A DNA stretch of 46,587 bases, taken from an uncultured Candidatus Saccharibacteria bacterium. Its GTDB lineage: Bacteria > Patescibacteriota > Saccharimonadia > Saccharimonadales > Saccharimonadaceae. The DNA lies in assembly GCA_948623715.1 (NCBI GenBank), contig CAPHDI010000007.1:1-46587 (forward strand), read 5' to 3'. Under the pieces are notes generated by a model, which saw nothing but the letters and a program-made list of their open reading frames with translations, searched no databases and was not told where the DNA came from. The stretch's first letter is position 1. Every line of letters starts with the position of its first letter. A program made the position numbers and the translations under genes. This document shows positions 32,861-41,866 of the stretch, piece after piece.

Positions 32861-34693
32861 TTAGCGTTTATCTCCGGGGCGGGTGGTAATTAGTGATTCT
32901 TCGGTCTCAGAAGCGACAATCTGGATGTGGACGTGATTAGCGCCAGCGAAGAAGAGGCCGTGTCCGACCGGGAAGTTGGAGAGGCGTTTCTTTTCTTCGC
33001 TGGTAAGCTTGAAGACATCAGACAAAACGTCGACGGCGGAAGCGGATTGCTTGAGTAACAATTGCATGGAAGAGTTAGCGACAATAGCGCGACCCATTTT
33101 TGTGCTCATGAAATCTTCGACGTCTTGAGTGATAGTAGTGAGGCCGAGATAGTATTTACGAGCACGCTTAGCGAGACTGAAGAGGAAGTTAGCAGAATCG
33201 TCATGCTGCATAAGCTGCCAGGCCTCATCGACGATGAGAAGGCGACGCTTTTGGTCAGCGCGGACGATATTCCAAATGTGAGAAAGGACGATGTAGATGG
33301 CGACGGGACGAAGTTCATCTTCGAGGTCACGAATGTTGAAGACGACCATTTGGTTATTGATATCGATGTTGGATTGTTGCGAGAAAATACCTGCGAACGT
33401 ACCAGTAGTATACTTACGGAGGCGTTGGGCAAGTTGTGGACCGGAGCCACCCATGTGCAGTAAAGTATCGTATAAGTTAATAATGGTGGGCGGGGTGGAT
33501 TGATGGGTGAGGGGATCGCTAGTAATACCGGCGCGAGCGTAAGTGTCGATAAGGGCCTGGTCGAGGTCGGCTTCTTCGTTAGCGCTGAGGGCGGGGACAA
33601 TCTGACCGTTGGGGCCGATCTGATTACCGCCGAGCATAAGTCGGAAAAGGCCGTGCAAAGTAACTAAGTTGGCACGGAGGGCATCGTTTGCGTCTTCGCT
33701 ATCGACAACTTTCGGGAGGTCGAAGGGGTTAATGCGGACGTCGGAGTTAAGTGAGAGGCGAATATAGCTACCGCCTACGGCGTCGCAGAGACGCTGATAC
33801 TCGTTTTCTGGGTCGATGATGAGAATCTCGGCGCCGATCATCATAGAGCGGAGGGCTTCGAGCTTGACAGCGAAAGATTTACCGGCACCAGATTTCGCGA
33901 AGACGACGAGGTTGGCGTTTTCGAGGCTGAAGCGGTCGAAGATGACGAGACCGTTATTGTGCATATTGATACCGTAGAGGATGCCTTTCTCCTGGGTGAG
34001 ATCAGCAGAAGTGAACGGGAAGCTGGTAGAGATGGCGCCAGTGTTCATGTTGCGGCGAATCTGGAGCTGGTCAGTGCACTGCGGCATGCAACTGTTCATT
34101 CCCTGCTCTTGCTGGGAGCTGGCGACTTTACTGAAGACCATTTGCTGACCGAGCATAGTTTCGATTTTGTGTTGGACGAAGTTTAGTTCGTCGAGAGAAT
34201 CGGCCCATAAAGTAATGTATAGACCAAAACGGAAGAATTTTTCAGCACCAACTTGTAGCTTATCTCGGAGTTCTTCGGCGTCGGTAATGGCAGCCTCGAT
34301 CTCGGGGTCGCGAACTTTGCCGCGTTCGGCGTTAACGTTATAGCTAGCTTCGAGCTGAGTGACTTTCTTACGGAGGTTTTTCATGACGACGGTAGTCTCG
34401 ACAGGGTAGACATACATGGAGACATCGAGGACTTCGTCGACATTGATTAGCGGGGAGAGCCAGCCAGTGTAGAGCGAGCGAGGATAGCCATAGACATAGA
34501 TAGTGCGGCCGTATTTTGTGCCGAGGCGGAAGTAGCTAGAATGGATCTCAATGCTACTAGGAGAGATAAGGTCGCGGAGAGTGGTAATTCCCTGCTCGAA
34601 GGCCTGTTGGATTTCAGCCTCTTCGGCGGCTTGGGATTGCATGGCAATCTCGGCGGCAGTGAGTTGATTCTTTTTCTTATCTTTCTTGGCCAT
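32861..34693 (-). CDS. virB4: VirB4-type secretion ATPase, C-terminal (motor) part
   Basis: 610 residues from the ATG at 34693 (AGGAG nine bases upstream); an in-frame ATG 24 bases earlier has no such site. Walker A AKSGAGKSFAVK (about 264-275) and Walker B RLLIVDEAWQLM (about 485) with EVLIIDPENEYQRL-like and LTTITQDVEDF segments (TraC/VirB4/CagE family). It powers assembly of, or export by, type IV secretion systems. It begins inside the preceding gene (17-base overlap), which encodes what is normally the N-terminal part of the same polypeptide. Coupled with PrgI, it marks a Gram-positive-style system. Confidence 0.9.
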   Translation of the reverse strand: MAKKDKKKNQLTAAEIAMQSQAAEEAEIQQAFEQGITTLRDLISPSSIEIHSSYFRLGTKYGRTIYVYGYPRSLYTGWLSPLINVDEVLDVSMYVYPVETTVVMKNLRKKVTQLEASYNVNAERGKVRDPEIEAAITDAEELRDKLQVGAEKFFRFGLYITLWADSLDELNFVQHKIETMLGQQMVFSKVASSQQEQGMNSCMPQCTDQLQIRRNMNTGAISTSFPFTSADLTQEKGILYGINMHNNGLVIFDRFSLENANLVVFAKSGAGKSFAVKLEALRSMMIGAEILIIDPENEYQRLCDAVGGSYIRLSLNSDVRINPFDLPKVVDSEDANDALRANLVTLHGLFRLMLGGNQIGPNGQIVPALSANEEADLDQALIDTYARAGITSDPLTHQSTPPTIINLYDTLLHMGGSGPQLAQRLRKYTTGTFAGIFSQQSNIDINNQMVVFNIRDLEDELRPVAIYIVLSHIWNIVRADQKRRLLIVDEAWQLMQHDDSANFLFSLAKRARKYYLGLTTITQDVEDFMSTKMGRAIVANSSMQLLLKQSASAVDVLSDVFKLTSEEKKRLSNFPVGHGLFFAGANHVHIQIVASETEESLITTRPGDKR

Positions 34694-35717
34694 TGGGCTG
34701 GTCTCCTTTGCGTACATAAGTGGTTGCGAGCTTGGTGAAATCTACGAGAGGCTGACGGACCGCGGTGTCGGGGTTATTAAAGTTATAATATAGCTCGGCG
34801 AGCTCACGAGTATTGAGACGGACAGAATGGATGCCGATATGGAAAAGCCCGGAAATAACAGATTCGACGCGATTATTAAGCTCATCGACGGCTTTGTTGT
34901 AGGTGTCGCGATTAATACGGGTGACGGCAGGAGCTTTTTTACTGAAAGTGCGGAATAGATTTTTGGTCTGCTGGAGGGCAGCTTCGGCGTCGGCGGAACT
35001 GTAATACGGGATAACGACGAAGAAAGATTTGTCCATAATGTTAGCTTCTTGGGAAAGAATGTCGATGAAGTTGATGTAGTCATCCATGAGTACGCCGAGA
35101 AGCATGTTGTCGTTATTGCGGCGAATAGTGGAGAGACGTTCTATGTAGGGGCCGATGTCGACGCGCTGAGAGCGGACGAGAATCTGAACGGTGAAGTTGA
35201 GGGAGTTGAGGAAGTTTTGGTAACTATACTCGACGCCTTCGCGTTCTTGTTCGGACATAAGATCGAAGTTGATAGACTGACAAGCGACGACGGCGCGGAA
35301 GGAACCATCCTTCATAATGACAATACCATCGCGAAGCTCAGAAATCATGAGAGTGGATTGGGTGGAGATAGGATTCTCGACGACTTGAGGAGGTTCGGCT
35401 TGGGTGCCGTTGATGGATTGTTGGCCTTCAGGAGTGGGTGGAGTGACGAGATTGGCGCCGGTGGCCTGGGTGGCGGCTTGTTGCTGCTGGAGGGCTTGCT
35501 GAGGATTGTACTGGGGCTGACCGTATTCGGTCTGGGCGGTCATAGGGGTATTGGATTGCATGCCCATAGGCTGGGGCTGGACGGTGCCTGGTTGGGGCGG
35601 GAAAGTTTGTGGCTGGCCAGGAGTAAACTGAGGGGGCATTGGCATTTGCCCAGGCTGGATGTTTTGCCCTGGCTGTGCGCCAACTCCATTGGTTCCGAGG
35701 TTATTTTGTGGGTTCAT
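34677..35717 (-). CDS. TraC/VirB4 N-terminal-domain protein
   Basis: 346 residues. The first about 110 residues are Gln/Pro/Gly-rich and disordered. The rest (SELRDGIVIMKDGSFRAVV, SEQEREGVEYSYQNFLNSL, VQILVRSQRVDIGPYIERL, SFFVVIPYYSS) matches the N-terminal domain of VirB4/TraC-type ATPases, which binds the VirB3/PrgI partner. There is no Walker motif. It lies 9 bases after prgI (AAGGAG before the ATG) and overlaps virB4 by 17 bases. The split of VirB4 into two genes implies that the two proteins work as a complex. Confidence 0.82.
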   Translation of the reverse strand: MNPQNNLGTNGVGAQPGQNIQPGQMPMPPQFTPGQPQTFPPQPGTVQPQPMGMQSNTPMTAQTEYGQPQYNPQQALQQQQAATQATGANLVTPPTPEGQQSINGTQAEPPQVVENPISTQSTLMISELRDGIVIMKDGSFRAVVACQSINFDLMSEQEREGVEYSYQNFLNSLNFTVQILVRSQRVDIGPYIERLSTIRRNNDNMLLGVLMDDYINFIDILSQEANIMDKSFFVVIPYYSSADAEAALQQTKNLFRTFSKKAPAVTRINRDTYNKAVDELNNRVESVISGLFHIGIHSVRLNTRELAELYYNFNNPDTAVRQPLVDFTKLATTYVRKGDQPNGQER

Positions 35718-35726
35718 TTGGGCTCC

Positions 35727-36677
35727 TTAATGTAATGATACGTAAACTTCGCTTTCGTTTTCTTCGCGGATGCGATCGGCTTCTCGCTGAATGTCGGCGG
35801 AAGGGGTGATGTTGGGGCTGGCAGCGAGAGCGGTCATTTGTTGCTGGACGAGGGCGGGATCATCGGGGTCGATGGTGGGAGCAGTATAGCTGGGCGTAGG
35901 AGCGGGCATAGCAGGGCTTACGAGGGGCTGGACGACGGTTGGTGATTCGAAGCCAGAGAGAGTGCCGGGGGCACCGGAGCTAGTAAAATCATTATTTGTG
36001 CCGCCATAGCCTTCGCGAGGCTGGAGAACGCGTTGACTGCCGGGGAGTTGTTGAAGATTGGCGTTGGCGTTGCGGGCTTCGTAATTATAGTCGGATTGAG
36101 CAATGGCATTGCGCATTTGCTGGACGACGGCGGCGCGGCGTTCGTCTTGTTGCTGGACCATCATGTTGCTAAGGTTGTAATTGTCATTCTTATCAAACAT
36201 GTCGGTGGCGTTATAAGCCTCGGCGTAAAATTCGTCTTTCATAGGGGTGCTGGCACTTTTGATGGCCTGACCTTCGGAGTCGACGATTTCGGCGAGGAAG
36301 GAGAGGCGATGGCCGGCTTCATCACCGGAAATATTGCGGGCGCGAGGAGCTTCGACTTTTTTCGGGGCGGTAATGAGGATAGTAGAGTTGCTTTGACCGG
36401 GGATCCAATAACGTTTATTGGGTTTCGTGTAGAAAGAAAGCAAGGCAGCAAGATAAGTCTCCATCGGCTGATCCTTTTTAATAGGGAGCGCGAGGATGCC
36501 AAAAAACAACGCGAACGGAATGGGAATAATCGCTAAGAGTGGGTAAATCTGGAAAAGTCCCACCGCTAGCATAATCATACCGAAAACAATCATTAAGTAA
36601 ACGAATTGTCGGAATGTAAATGGTCCCAATAACTTATCGTCCGCCTCAACATCTTGCGGAACTTTGTATGTTGCCAT
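35727..36677 (-). CDS. PrgI-family (VirB3-like) inner-membrane protein
   Basis: 316 residues. Residues 1-95 are PrgI: KVPQDVEADDKLLGPFTFRQ, two membrane helices (about 24-42 and 46-66) and QPMETYLAALLSFYTKPNKRYW. The remaining about 220 residues are a Gln/Asn/Pro-rich tail absent from short PrgI proteins. PrgI/VirB3 anchors the VirB4 ATPase at the membrane. First gene of the minus-strand operon prgI-traC-virB4-(993)-hydrolase-(218). TATAAT (36691-36686) is eight bases from the ATG and there is no Shine-Dalgarno. Two DnaA-box-like 9-mers lie upstream. Confidence 0.9.
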   Translation of the reverse strand: MATYKVPQDVEADDKLLGPFTFRQFVYLMIVFGMIMLAVGLFQIYPLLAIIPIPFALFFGILALPIKKDQPMETYLAALLSFYTKPNKRYWIPGQSNSTILITAPKKVEAPRARNISGDEAGHRLSFLAEIVDSEGQAIKSASTPMKDEFYAEAYNATDMFDKNDNYNLSNMMVQQQDERRAAVVQQMRNAIAQSDYNYEARNANANLQQLPGSQRVLQPREGYGGTNNDFTSSGAPGTLSGFESPTVVQPLVSPAMPAPTPSYTAPTIDPDDPALVQQQMTALAASPNITPSADIQREADRIREENESEVYVSLH

Positions 36678-36685
36678 ATATATTC

Positions 36686-36744
36686 ATTATATAACAATAA
36701 TAACGACTTTGCTATATGGAATTTGTGGAAAAATTTGTGGAAAA
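36686..36744 (-). promoter_or_regulatory. Secretion-operon promoter with two upstream DnaA-box-like sites
   Basis: The minus-strand -10 TATAAT is at 36691-36686. TGGAAAA-type sites TGTGGAAAA at 36724-36732 and 36736-36744 are exact copies of the origin 9-mer, in the same orientation 12 bases apart, at about -45 to -65 from the predicted start. Confidence 0.5.
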
Positions 36745-36808
36745 GTGGGAGTTTTAGGTAAAATTAAGTTAATTAAAGGATAAAAATGATAGAAAGCCCC
36801 CTGTTAGA

Positions 36809-36847
36809 AAAAGTCGAACTTGTTTCGGCGTTACAAGTTCGACTTTT
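36809..36847 (-). terminator. Intrinsic terminator after the VirB6-like gene
   Basis: AAAAGTCGAACTTGT (36809-36823) pairs with ACAAGTTCGACTTTT (36833-36847), 15 bp with a nine-base loop. On the minus strand it ends in a T run. It separates the VirB6-like transcript from the prgI operon. Confidence 0.88.
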
Positions 36848-36887
36848 GTGGTTTGGTTTTGAGGGTTGATTTTTGGCGCGTGCTGGT

Positions 36888-39800
36888 TTAGCTGAGGGTG
36901 AGGATGATCTCTTCGGTGAGCCGACGGATGGCATCGATGAAATCTTCGACAGATGTAGGGTCATTTTCGTCGGTTGCATCAACGAGTTGTTGGAGCTCGA
37001 TGTGGAAGAGGTCTTCAGAGACGCCAAGGACGTTGCCGAAGTAGTTGCCAATGTTACTGGCGGTGTCTTCGACGCCTACGAGATCGACGTCGGCAAGGTA
37101 ATCCTCGATAACGTCGCGGACTTTATCGGGGTCGATGCGTGATCGACGCTGCTTTCTGTAGTTGTAGTTGCGCTTGACTTTCGAGCCGAAGTCATCGTAA
37201 CGGCCAGAGGCGGAGTCGTAATTTTGGCCGCCGTGGCTGGCGTCTTCGTCGCTACTATTGTTATTCCCTCCGCCATTGCTTCCGCCTTGTTGAGCGGCTT
37301 TTTTAGCTTGTTTGGCTTGGCGGGCTTTTTCTTGCATCTCGGGGAGAGCGTCGATACGGGCTTTGACGGCATTAGGATCGCCGCCGGCGTAGATGTCGAT
37401 GTCTGGGTTGAGACGCTGATTGATGTCGATGCTATCGTCAAGATTCTGGTCGTGGAGGAGGATGAGCTCATCAAGTAAGGCGTGGAGACCCTTCAACGTA
37501 GGCGGTTTTTGGCGTTCGCTGATGTTTGGAGAGAATTTGCGGTTAAGCGAGGTGAAGAGCTTCTGGGCAGTCTCAGGAATGAGCTTATGAAGGACGAAGT
37601 CGCGCTTTTGTTGAGTGGTAATACCTTCGGTGTAGCGGTCGACTTTTTCCCAGATTGGATTATCGTTCTCATCGGTAACGATGATGCCATTCTCATCGGT
37701 TTTGAGCTTCGCGCCGTGGAGCGGGACGCGGTTGACGTTTTCGTATTCCTGGATAACGTCGTCGCTGAAGACTTTCATGGCGAGATCAGGGTCGCGGACA
37801 GTAGAAAGCATCTTGGCAAATTGCTTGAGGAACTTTTCGTCGTTTAGGAGGATGGCGCCTGGGCGGGCAGCGTTCTTCAAACTTTCGAGTTTGGCGATCC
37901 AAAGCTGACCGACGTTGTTGACCGAACCGTTGTTAAGCTGGGCAATAATCTGGGCGGTAGTGGAGGCATCGTGTTCTTTGTAATCGTGACCAAGAGCGGC
38001 GGAGATAGTACTATGGTAGGTGCGGAGGATGCCGTCAGGTTTACCGTTTTTACCGACACCGATAGAGAGCTCGTAACGCTCATTGATCGGGTCGCCGATG
38101 GCGATATCATCGACAAGGAGTTCTTTCATGTAGCCAGCATCATCAGTGTAAACGCGCTGGACGGGGCGACCTTTGTCGTCGGTGATGTCAAAGTAATTAA
38201 CGCGTTTGTATTCAGCTCGCTGTTCGGCGGAGAGGGCGTCGTATTGCTCCTTGGTGATTTCGTCGCCGGTGACTTTATGCACGCCGATATAGCGCTGCCA
38301 GTGGCGATGAGTTTTGCCGGGGAGGAGATTGTAGAATTCGTCTTCAATCGGGCGACCGAGTTCGTCGGTTTCGTAACCGTCGTCGCTCATATTGTCGCAG
38401 TCGAAGGCGGCACCACGAAGTTCTTGTTTGTGCTTATTCATGCCGAACTTAGTGAAGACAATGCGACCTTCACGGCGGCGGCGCTCCTCGATAGCGGCGT
38501 TGTTAACGATGACTTGACCCATGATTGAAGTCTCACCGAGGTGTCCGAGACTACCAGCGCCGTTGCGAATGAGACGGTTGTAATTGACGGGATCTTCGAA
38601 GCGGTGGGTATTGGCGTCAATGTATTTATTGAGGAGCCAGCTCTGATCGCTCTGAGCTTCGTTAGCTTCACGGTAGCGCTGGGTAGAGTAATCGAGGTAG
38701 GCTTGGCCGCCGTCCTCGACGAGCTGATCGGCGTCTTTGCCGGCAAACTTGTAGGCGGAGACAGTATTAGCGTGATAGAGCTGAGCGGCTTGGGCACGGG
38801 TGGTGTAGACGCTAGTTCGCTTAGCATTGCGAGTGTAACGGTTAGCACGAGTGTAGGTGCGGTCGTTGCCGAGCTCATCGCGGCCGTTTTCGGAGGCCAT
38901 TTTCATGTAAGCGCGGGCGTCGGCACGGGCGCTACGACCGTCGACGGCGGTCTTCGTGTCGAGCATGCGGAGTCTCTGACGGTAGTCGAGGTATTGGCGG
39001 AGGCGGGCGCTGCCGGAAGTGGAATTAAGGAAGTAATTCTGACGGCTGCGTTCGGCGTGTTCCATTCCCCAGCGAGTGGCAGTGCCACGGAGCGGGGCGG
39101 AGAGGCGGTGAAGACCGGCGTTGAGGTTGCCAAGTACGGTGCCAGACATTTTCATAAGGGAGAAGGAGAAGAAGAGCGGGAAAACTTGGACGCCGAGACC
39201 GAGAATGATGCCGAAGGCGCCGCGAGAGGATGCCATAAGGGCATAACCCGCGAGCTGGGAGGCGCCAAAGAGGACGCTAAAAAGCGGATAGAAGACGAGC
39301 ATGCGGGTGAGGAGGTTTTTCCATTGGATAAACCAGCGCTCAGTGTTTGGTAAGAGATAGGCGACAAAGGCGAGTGGAGCGATCATGATAAGGAGAGAGA
39401 CGACAGCTTGGCGGGCGGAGACGGTAATGAGGGCGATAACAATAGAGATGAGGGCGCCGAGGATGGCGACGACGAGCATCCAGAAGAAATGACCAATACC
39501 GCCGGTAATACCAATGACGAGACCAGCGATAGCGGTGCCGCCGAGAAGTGAGCTAACGACACTGGAGAAGGAGATGTCGGCGAGGCCGGCGTAGACATCG
39601 GTAGAGGCGAGCATGTTATTCGTGACGCCGCTAAAGAAATCATAGATATTAGCGCCGATGAGGTTGCTGACGTCGACGGCAATGGAGCAGATAAGGTAAC
39701 TTAGATTGACGAGGACGACTGCAATGATGAGACGCGGGAGGACGCGTTTGATGCCGTAATTGTTGATGCCGAGGCCGGTAAGCTGGGAATAGATGACGAT

Positions 39801-40343
39801 GATGAGGAAGATAACAAAAACGATGTTGGTAAGATTGCGGGCGTATTGCCAAACAATGTAGATGGGGGAGGTGGCGTCGGTGGTAATAGGGTCGACGACG
39901 AGAAAGTCACTAATAATATGATAGATAGAGTCGATAGCTTTGGAGATAGTTTGGACGGCGGGACAGAGGACGTAGGAGAGGAGGCCGGTTTCGTCTTGAC
40001 AGACATTGACGGACTCGTCAGATGGGGTTTCCTCTTCCTCTTCTTCAGGATCTTCGGGGATGTCAGGGTCTTCGACGAGACCTCCGCTAGGAATATCAGG
40101 GTCGGAAACGGTGCCGCCGCTGACGTTCCCTGGGTCATTGGTAGGCATGTCAGGGTCAGTGATAGTGCCGCCGCTGATGGGGGGTGTGGTGTCGTCGGAG
40201 ATGGTGTCGGTGTTTTCGGCTGGGTCGTCGACGGCGTAAGCGGCTTGCGTAAAAGGTGAGGAAGTGGTTAAGCTAAGACTGCCAAAAAGCAGGCTCAAGG
40301 GGAGCAAAACGGCTGTGGCTAGTCCTTTTAGAATTTTTTGCAT
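36888..40343 (-). CDS. Large polytopic membrane protein, VirB6/TrbL-like
   Basis: 1151 residues from the ATG at 40343 (GAGGAAG six bases upstream). Signal peptide ending near residue 37 (TQAAYA), then an acidic Pro/Gly/Asp repeat region (about 40-110, units like GGTVSDPDIPSGG and VEDPDIPEDP). About eight membrane helices at 155-425 (NIVFVIFLIIVIYSQLTG, RLIIAVVLVNLSYLICS, SARQAVVSLLIMIAPLAFVAYL) match the TrbL/VirB6-type channel layout. The C-terminal about 700 residues are charged and cytoplasmic, with Lys/Glu-rich and Gly/Asn-rich stretches. It lies between the prgI operon and the divergent pilin operon and has its own promoter. Assignment to VirB6 is by topology and context. Confidence 0.75.
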   Translation of the reverse strand: MQKILKGLATAVLLPLSLLFGSLSLTTSSPFTQAAYAVDDPAENTDTISDDTTPPISGGTITDPDMPTNDPGNVSGGTVSDPDIPSGGLVEDPDIPEDPEEEEEETPSDESVNVCQDETGLLSYVLCPAVQTISKAIDSIYHIISDFLVVDPITTDATSPIYIVWQYARNLTNIVFVIFLIIVIYSQLTGLGINNYGIKRVLPRLIIAVVLVNLSYLICSIAVDVSNLIGANIYDFFSGVTNNMLASTDVYAGLADISFSSVVSSLLGGTAIAGLVIGITGGIGHFFWMLVVAILGALISIVIALITVSARQAVVSLLIMIAPLAFVAYLLPNTERWFIQWKNLLTRMLVFYPLFSVLFGASQLAGYALMASSRGAFGIILGLGVQVFPLFFSFSLMKMSGTVLGNLNAGLHRLSAPLRGTATRWGMEHAERSRQNYFLNSTSGSARLRQYLDYRQRLRMLDTKTAVDGRSARADARAYMKMASENGRDELGNDRTYTRANRYTRNAKRTSVYTTRAQAAQLYHANTVSAYKFAGKDADQLVEDGGQAYLDYSTQRYREANEAQSDQSWLLNKYIDANTHRFEDPVNYNRLIRNGAGSLGHLGETSIMGQVIVNNAAIEERRRREGRIVFTKFGMNKHKQELRGAAFDCDNMSDDGYETDELGRPIEDEFYNLLPGKTHRHWQRYIGVHKVTGDEITKEQYDALSAEQRAEYKRVNYFDITDDKGRPVQRVYTDDAGYMKELLVDDIAIGDPINERYELSIGVGKNGKPDGILRTYHSTISAALGHDYKEHDASTTAQIIAQLNNGSVNNVGQLWIAKLESLKNAARPGAILLNDEKFLKQFAKMLSTVRDPDLAMKVFSDDVIQEYENVNRVPLHGAKLKTDENGIIVTDENDNPIWEKVDRYTEGITTQQKRDFVLHKLIPETAQKLFTSLNRKFSPNISERQKPPTLKGLHALLDELILLHDQNLDDSIDINQRLNPDIDIYAGGDPNAVKARIDALPEMQEKARQAKQAKKAAQQGGSNGGGNNNSSDEDASHGGQNYDSASGRYDDFGSKVKRNYNYRKQRRSRIDPDKVRDVIEDYLADVDLVGVEDTASNIGNYFGNVLGVSEDLFHIELQQLVDATDENDPTSVEDFIDAIRRLTEEIILTLS

Positions 40344-40387
40344 AACAAACTTCCTCAATAAACCCGCGTATTACGGGGTATACTTTC

Positions 40388-40396
40388 ATTATAGCA
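40388..40396 (-). promoter_or_regulatory. Extended -10 promoter of the VirB6-like gene
   Basis: TGC-TATAAT on the minus strand (hexamer 40393-40388). It gives a leader of about 40 bases with a small CCCG/CGGG hairpin and the GAGGAAG ribosome site. Confidence 0.6.
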
Positions 40397-40414
40397 CACA
40401 TAAGCTTTTTCGTC

Positions 40415-40489
40415 AAGACCTTTTCGGGATGAAAAGGTCTTGCAGCGGGCGGCGCCTTGGAAAAGCGAATGAATTCGCTTTTCGCTCGG
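40415..40489. repeat. Two-hairpin dispersed element, copy 3 (pilin/VirB6 spacer)
   Basis: Hairpin 1 is AAGACCTTTTC (40415-40425) with GAAAAGGTCTT (40431-40441). After 18 bases containing GGCGGCGCCTTG comes hairpin 2, GAAAAGCGAAT (40460-40470) with ATTCGCTTTTC (40473-40483), followed by GCTCGG. The order, spacing and the flanks GCCTYGGAA and TTCGCTCGG match copy 1, while the stems differ. Confidence 0.65.
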
Positions 40490-40586
40490 TTTCTACGCTG
40501 TTCAATAGTATTTTGGTGAAATTGGGAAAAATGTAAAAAGCTGAATATCTGTTGGATTTTTGGGAAAAGAATGATAAGATAATGGT

Positions 40587-41372
40587 ATGAAACGGATTAT
40601 TTTGGGAACTTTGGGGGTGATGATGGTGGGTATGATAGGGGCGATGGCGCAGCCGGCGATGGCGATTCCGGTATCGACGGGCCCGATTGATGATATCCCG
40701 GTGTCAGGGGGGCCGATTGAAGATCCAGATCCGGGGACGTCACCGACGACGCCGGCGACACCGAGCGTGGATCATGGTAATAATACAGGGTGCGGAGGGT
40801 CACTGCTGGGGTTCAAGCCGTGGTATGATGGGCTGTGTGCAAATGGTCAGATTAAAGATGTAAATGGTGAGGCGGAGCTGACGACTTTTATCTGGACGAT
40901 TGTGTTGAATGTGATTTTTGATCTAAGTCTCGCAGTGGGATATATTGCAGTGGCGATGGTGATTTATGGTGGATATCTGTATATTATGTCGCAGGGTGAT
41001 CCGGTGCGGATGGCGAAAGGTAAGAAGACGTTGGTGGCGGCGATTTCAGGGGTGGTAATTGCGATGGGGGCGACGGTGATTGTGAATACGCTGAAGCTGG
41101 TACTGGGTATCTCGGCGGGGGGTTGGGATCAGGGTACAGTAACGCAGGAGCGGGTGGACGGGGTGTTTGCCTGGGCGTACGGCATGGCGGGTCTGGTCGC
41201 GGTAATATTCATTATTAAGAGTGGGGTTGACTACTTGATGTCGAGCGGAGATCTGTATAAGACGAAGAAGGCGACGCAGGGGCTGATTGCGTCAGTGATC
41301 GGTCTGGTGATAGTAATCTTAGCCTCAGTGATTACAGGATTTATTACGAGTTCATTGGGAGGAGCAATGTAA
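40587..41372 (+). CDS. Double-length T4SS pilin-type protein
   Basis: 261 residues. Signal peptide (1 to about 26, ending AMAIP), an acidic Pro-rich stretch with GPIDDIPVSGGPIEDPD, then two VirB2/TrbC-type modules. Module 1: VAMVIYGGYLYIMSQGDPVRMAKGKKTLVAAISG (about 130-165), written here in two joined segments; its core is YGGYLYIMSQGDPVRMAKG. Module 2: IIKSGVDYLMSSGDLYKTKKAT and the last helix (LIASVIGLVIVILASVIT). Single pilins have one module, so this is a fused or duplicated form, perhaps a base or minor pilin. It heads the plus-strand operon and shares one base with the next start (TAATG). Confidence 0.85.
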   Translation: MKRIILGTLGVMMVGMIGAMAQPAMAIPVSTGPIDDIPVSGGPIEDPDPGTSPTTPATPSVDHGNNTGCGGSLLGFKPWYDGLCANGQIKDVNGEAELTTFIWTIVLNVIFDLSLAVGYIAVAMVIYGGYLYIMSQGDPVRMAKGKKTLVAAISGVVIAMGATVIVNTLKLVLGISAGGWDQGTVTQERVDGVFAWAYGMAGLVAVIFIIKSGVDYLMSSGDLYKTKKATQGLIASVIGLVIVILASVITGFITSSLGGAM

Positions 41373-41752
41373 TGTTGAAAAAGGTATTGGTGAGCATAAT
41401 GATGTTGGGCGTTCTGGCTGTAGGAGGATTAGTAGCAGCACCGGTGTATGCGGATAATGATGTGTGTTCGGATCCGAATATATCGGAAGATATAAAAGCG
41501 GCAGCGGGATGTAAGACGACGACATCGGCAGATACGGTGATAAATAATGTAATCCAGGTCGTATTGTCGCTGGTAGGGTTGCTGGCGGTGGGGGTGATTA
41601 TCTATGGGGGGATTACTTATACGATAAGTGCGGGGGATGCGGCGAAAGTGCAGCGGGGTAAGAATATCATTCTGTACGGGATTGTAGGGCTGGTAGTGGC
41701 GCTGCTTGCATATGCGATTATGTTCTTTGTGAGTGGGGCGTTGAACGGGTAG
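41372..41752 (+). CDS. T4SS pilin (VirB2/TrbC-like)
   Basis: 126 residues. Signal peptide (MLKKVLVSIMMLGVLAVGGL to VYADN), two Cys (VCSDP and AAGCKT) that could form a disulfide, and two helices around the polar loop YTISAGDAAKVQRGKN. That loop (GG.TY..S.GD..K...GKN) is shared by all five pilin-type proteins here. It would pack into a pilus outside the membrane. Begins in the stop of the preceding gene, with GGAGGAG upstream. Confidence 0.9.
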   Translation: MLKKVLVSIMMLGVLAVGGLVAAPVYADNDVCSDPNISEDIKAAAGCKTTTSADTVINNVIQVVLSLVGLLAVGVIIYGGITYTISAGDAAKVQRGKNIILYGIVGLVVALLAYAIMFFVSGALNG

Positions 41753-41866
41753 TTTAGCTTGTTTTATGGGTCTCTGAGGAAAAAGTAGACCGCGAAAAGT
41801 CTGGACACATCTAGGCGAATACGATATGATTATAAGTAGAGTAGATAAAATCAAAGGGAGTAATAA
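41753..41866 (+). promoter_or_regulatory. Spacer between pilin genes with a possible internal promoter
   Basis: GTCT and AGAC pair at about 41779 and 41790, a weak hairpin. ATTATAAG near 41830 could be a -10 for the next pilin. AAGGGAG lies before the ATG at 41867. Confidence 0.3.

Noticed and set aside
36786..36869. Plus-strand short frame of 27 codons with AAAGGA upstream
   Set aside because: It reads through a perfect terminator hairpin and has no downstream gene on that strand, so a leader peptide is unlikely.
40344..40586. CRISPR-like interpretation of the tandem hairpins
   Set aside because: There are only two hairpins of different sequence and no spacer-repeat periodicity; no cas gene is present.
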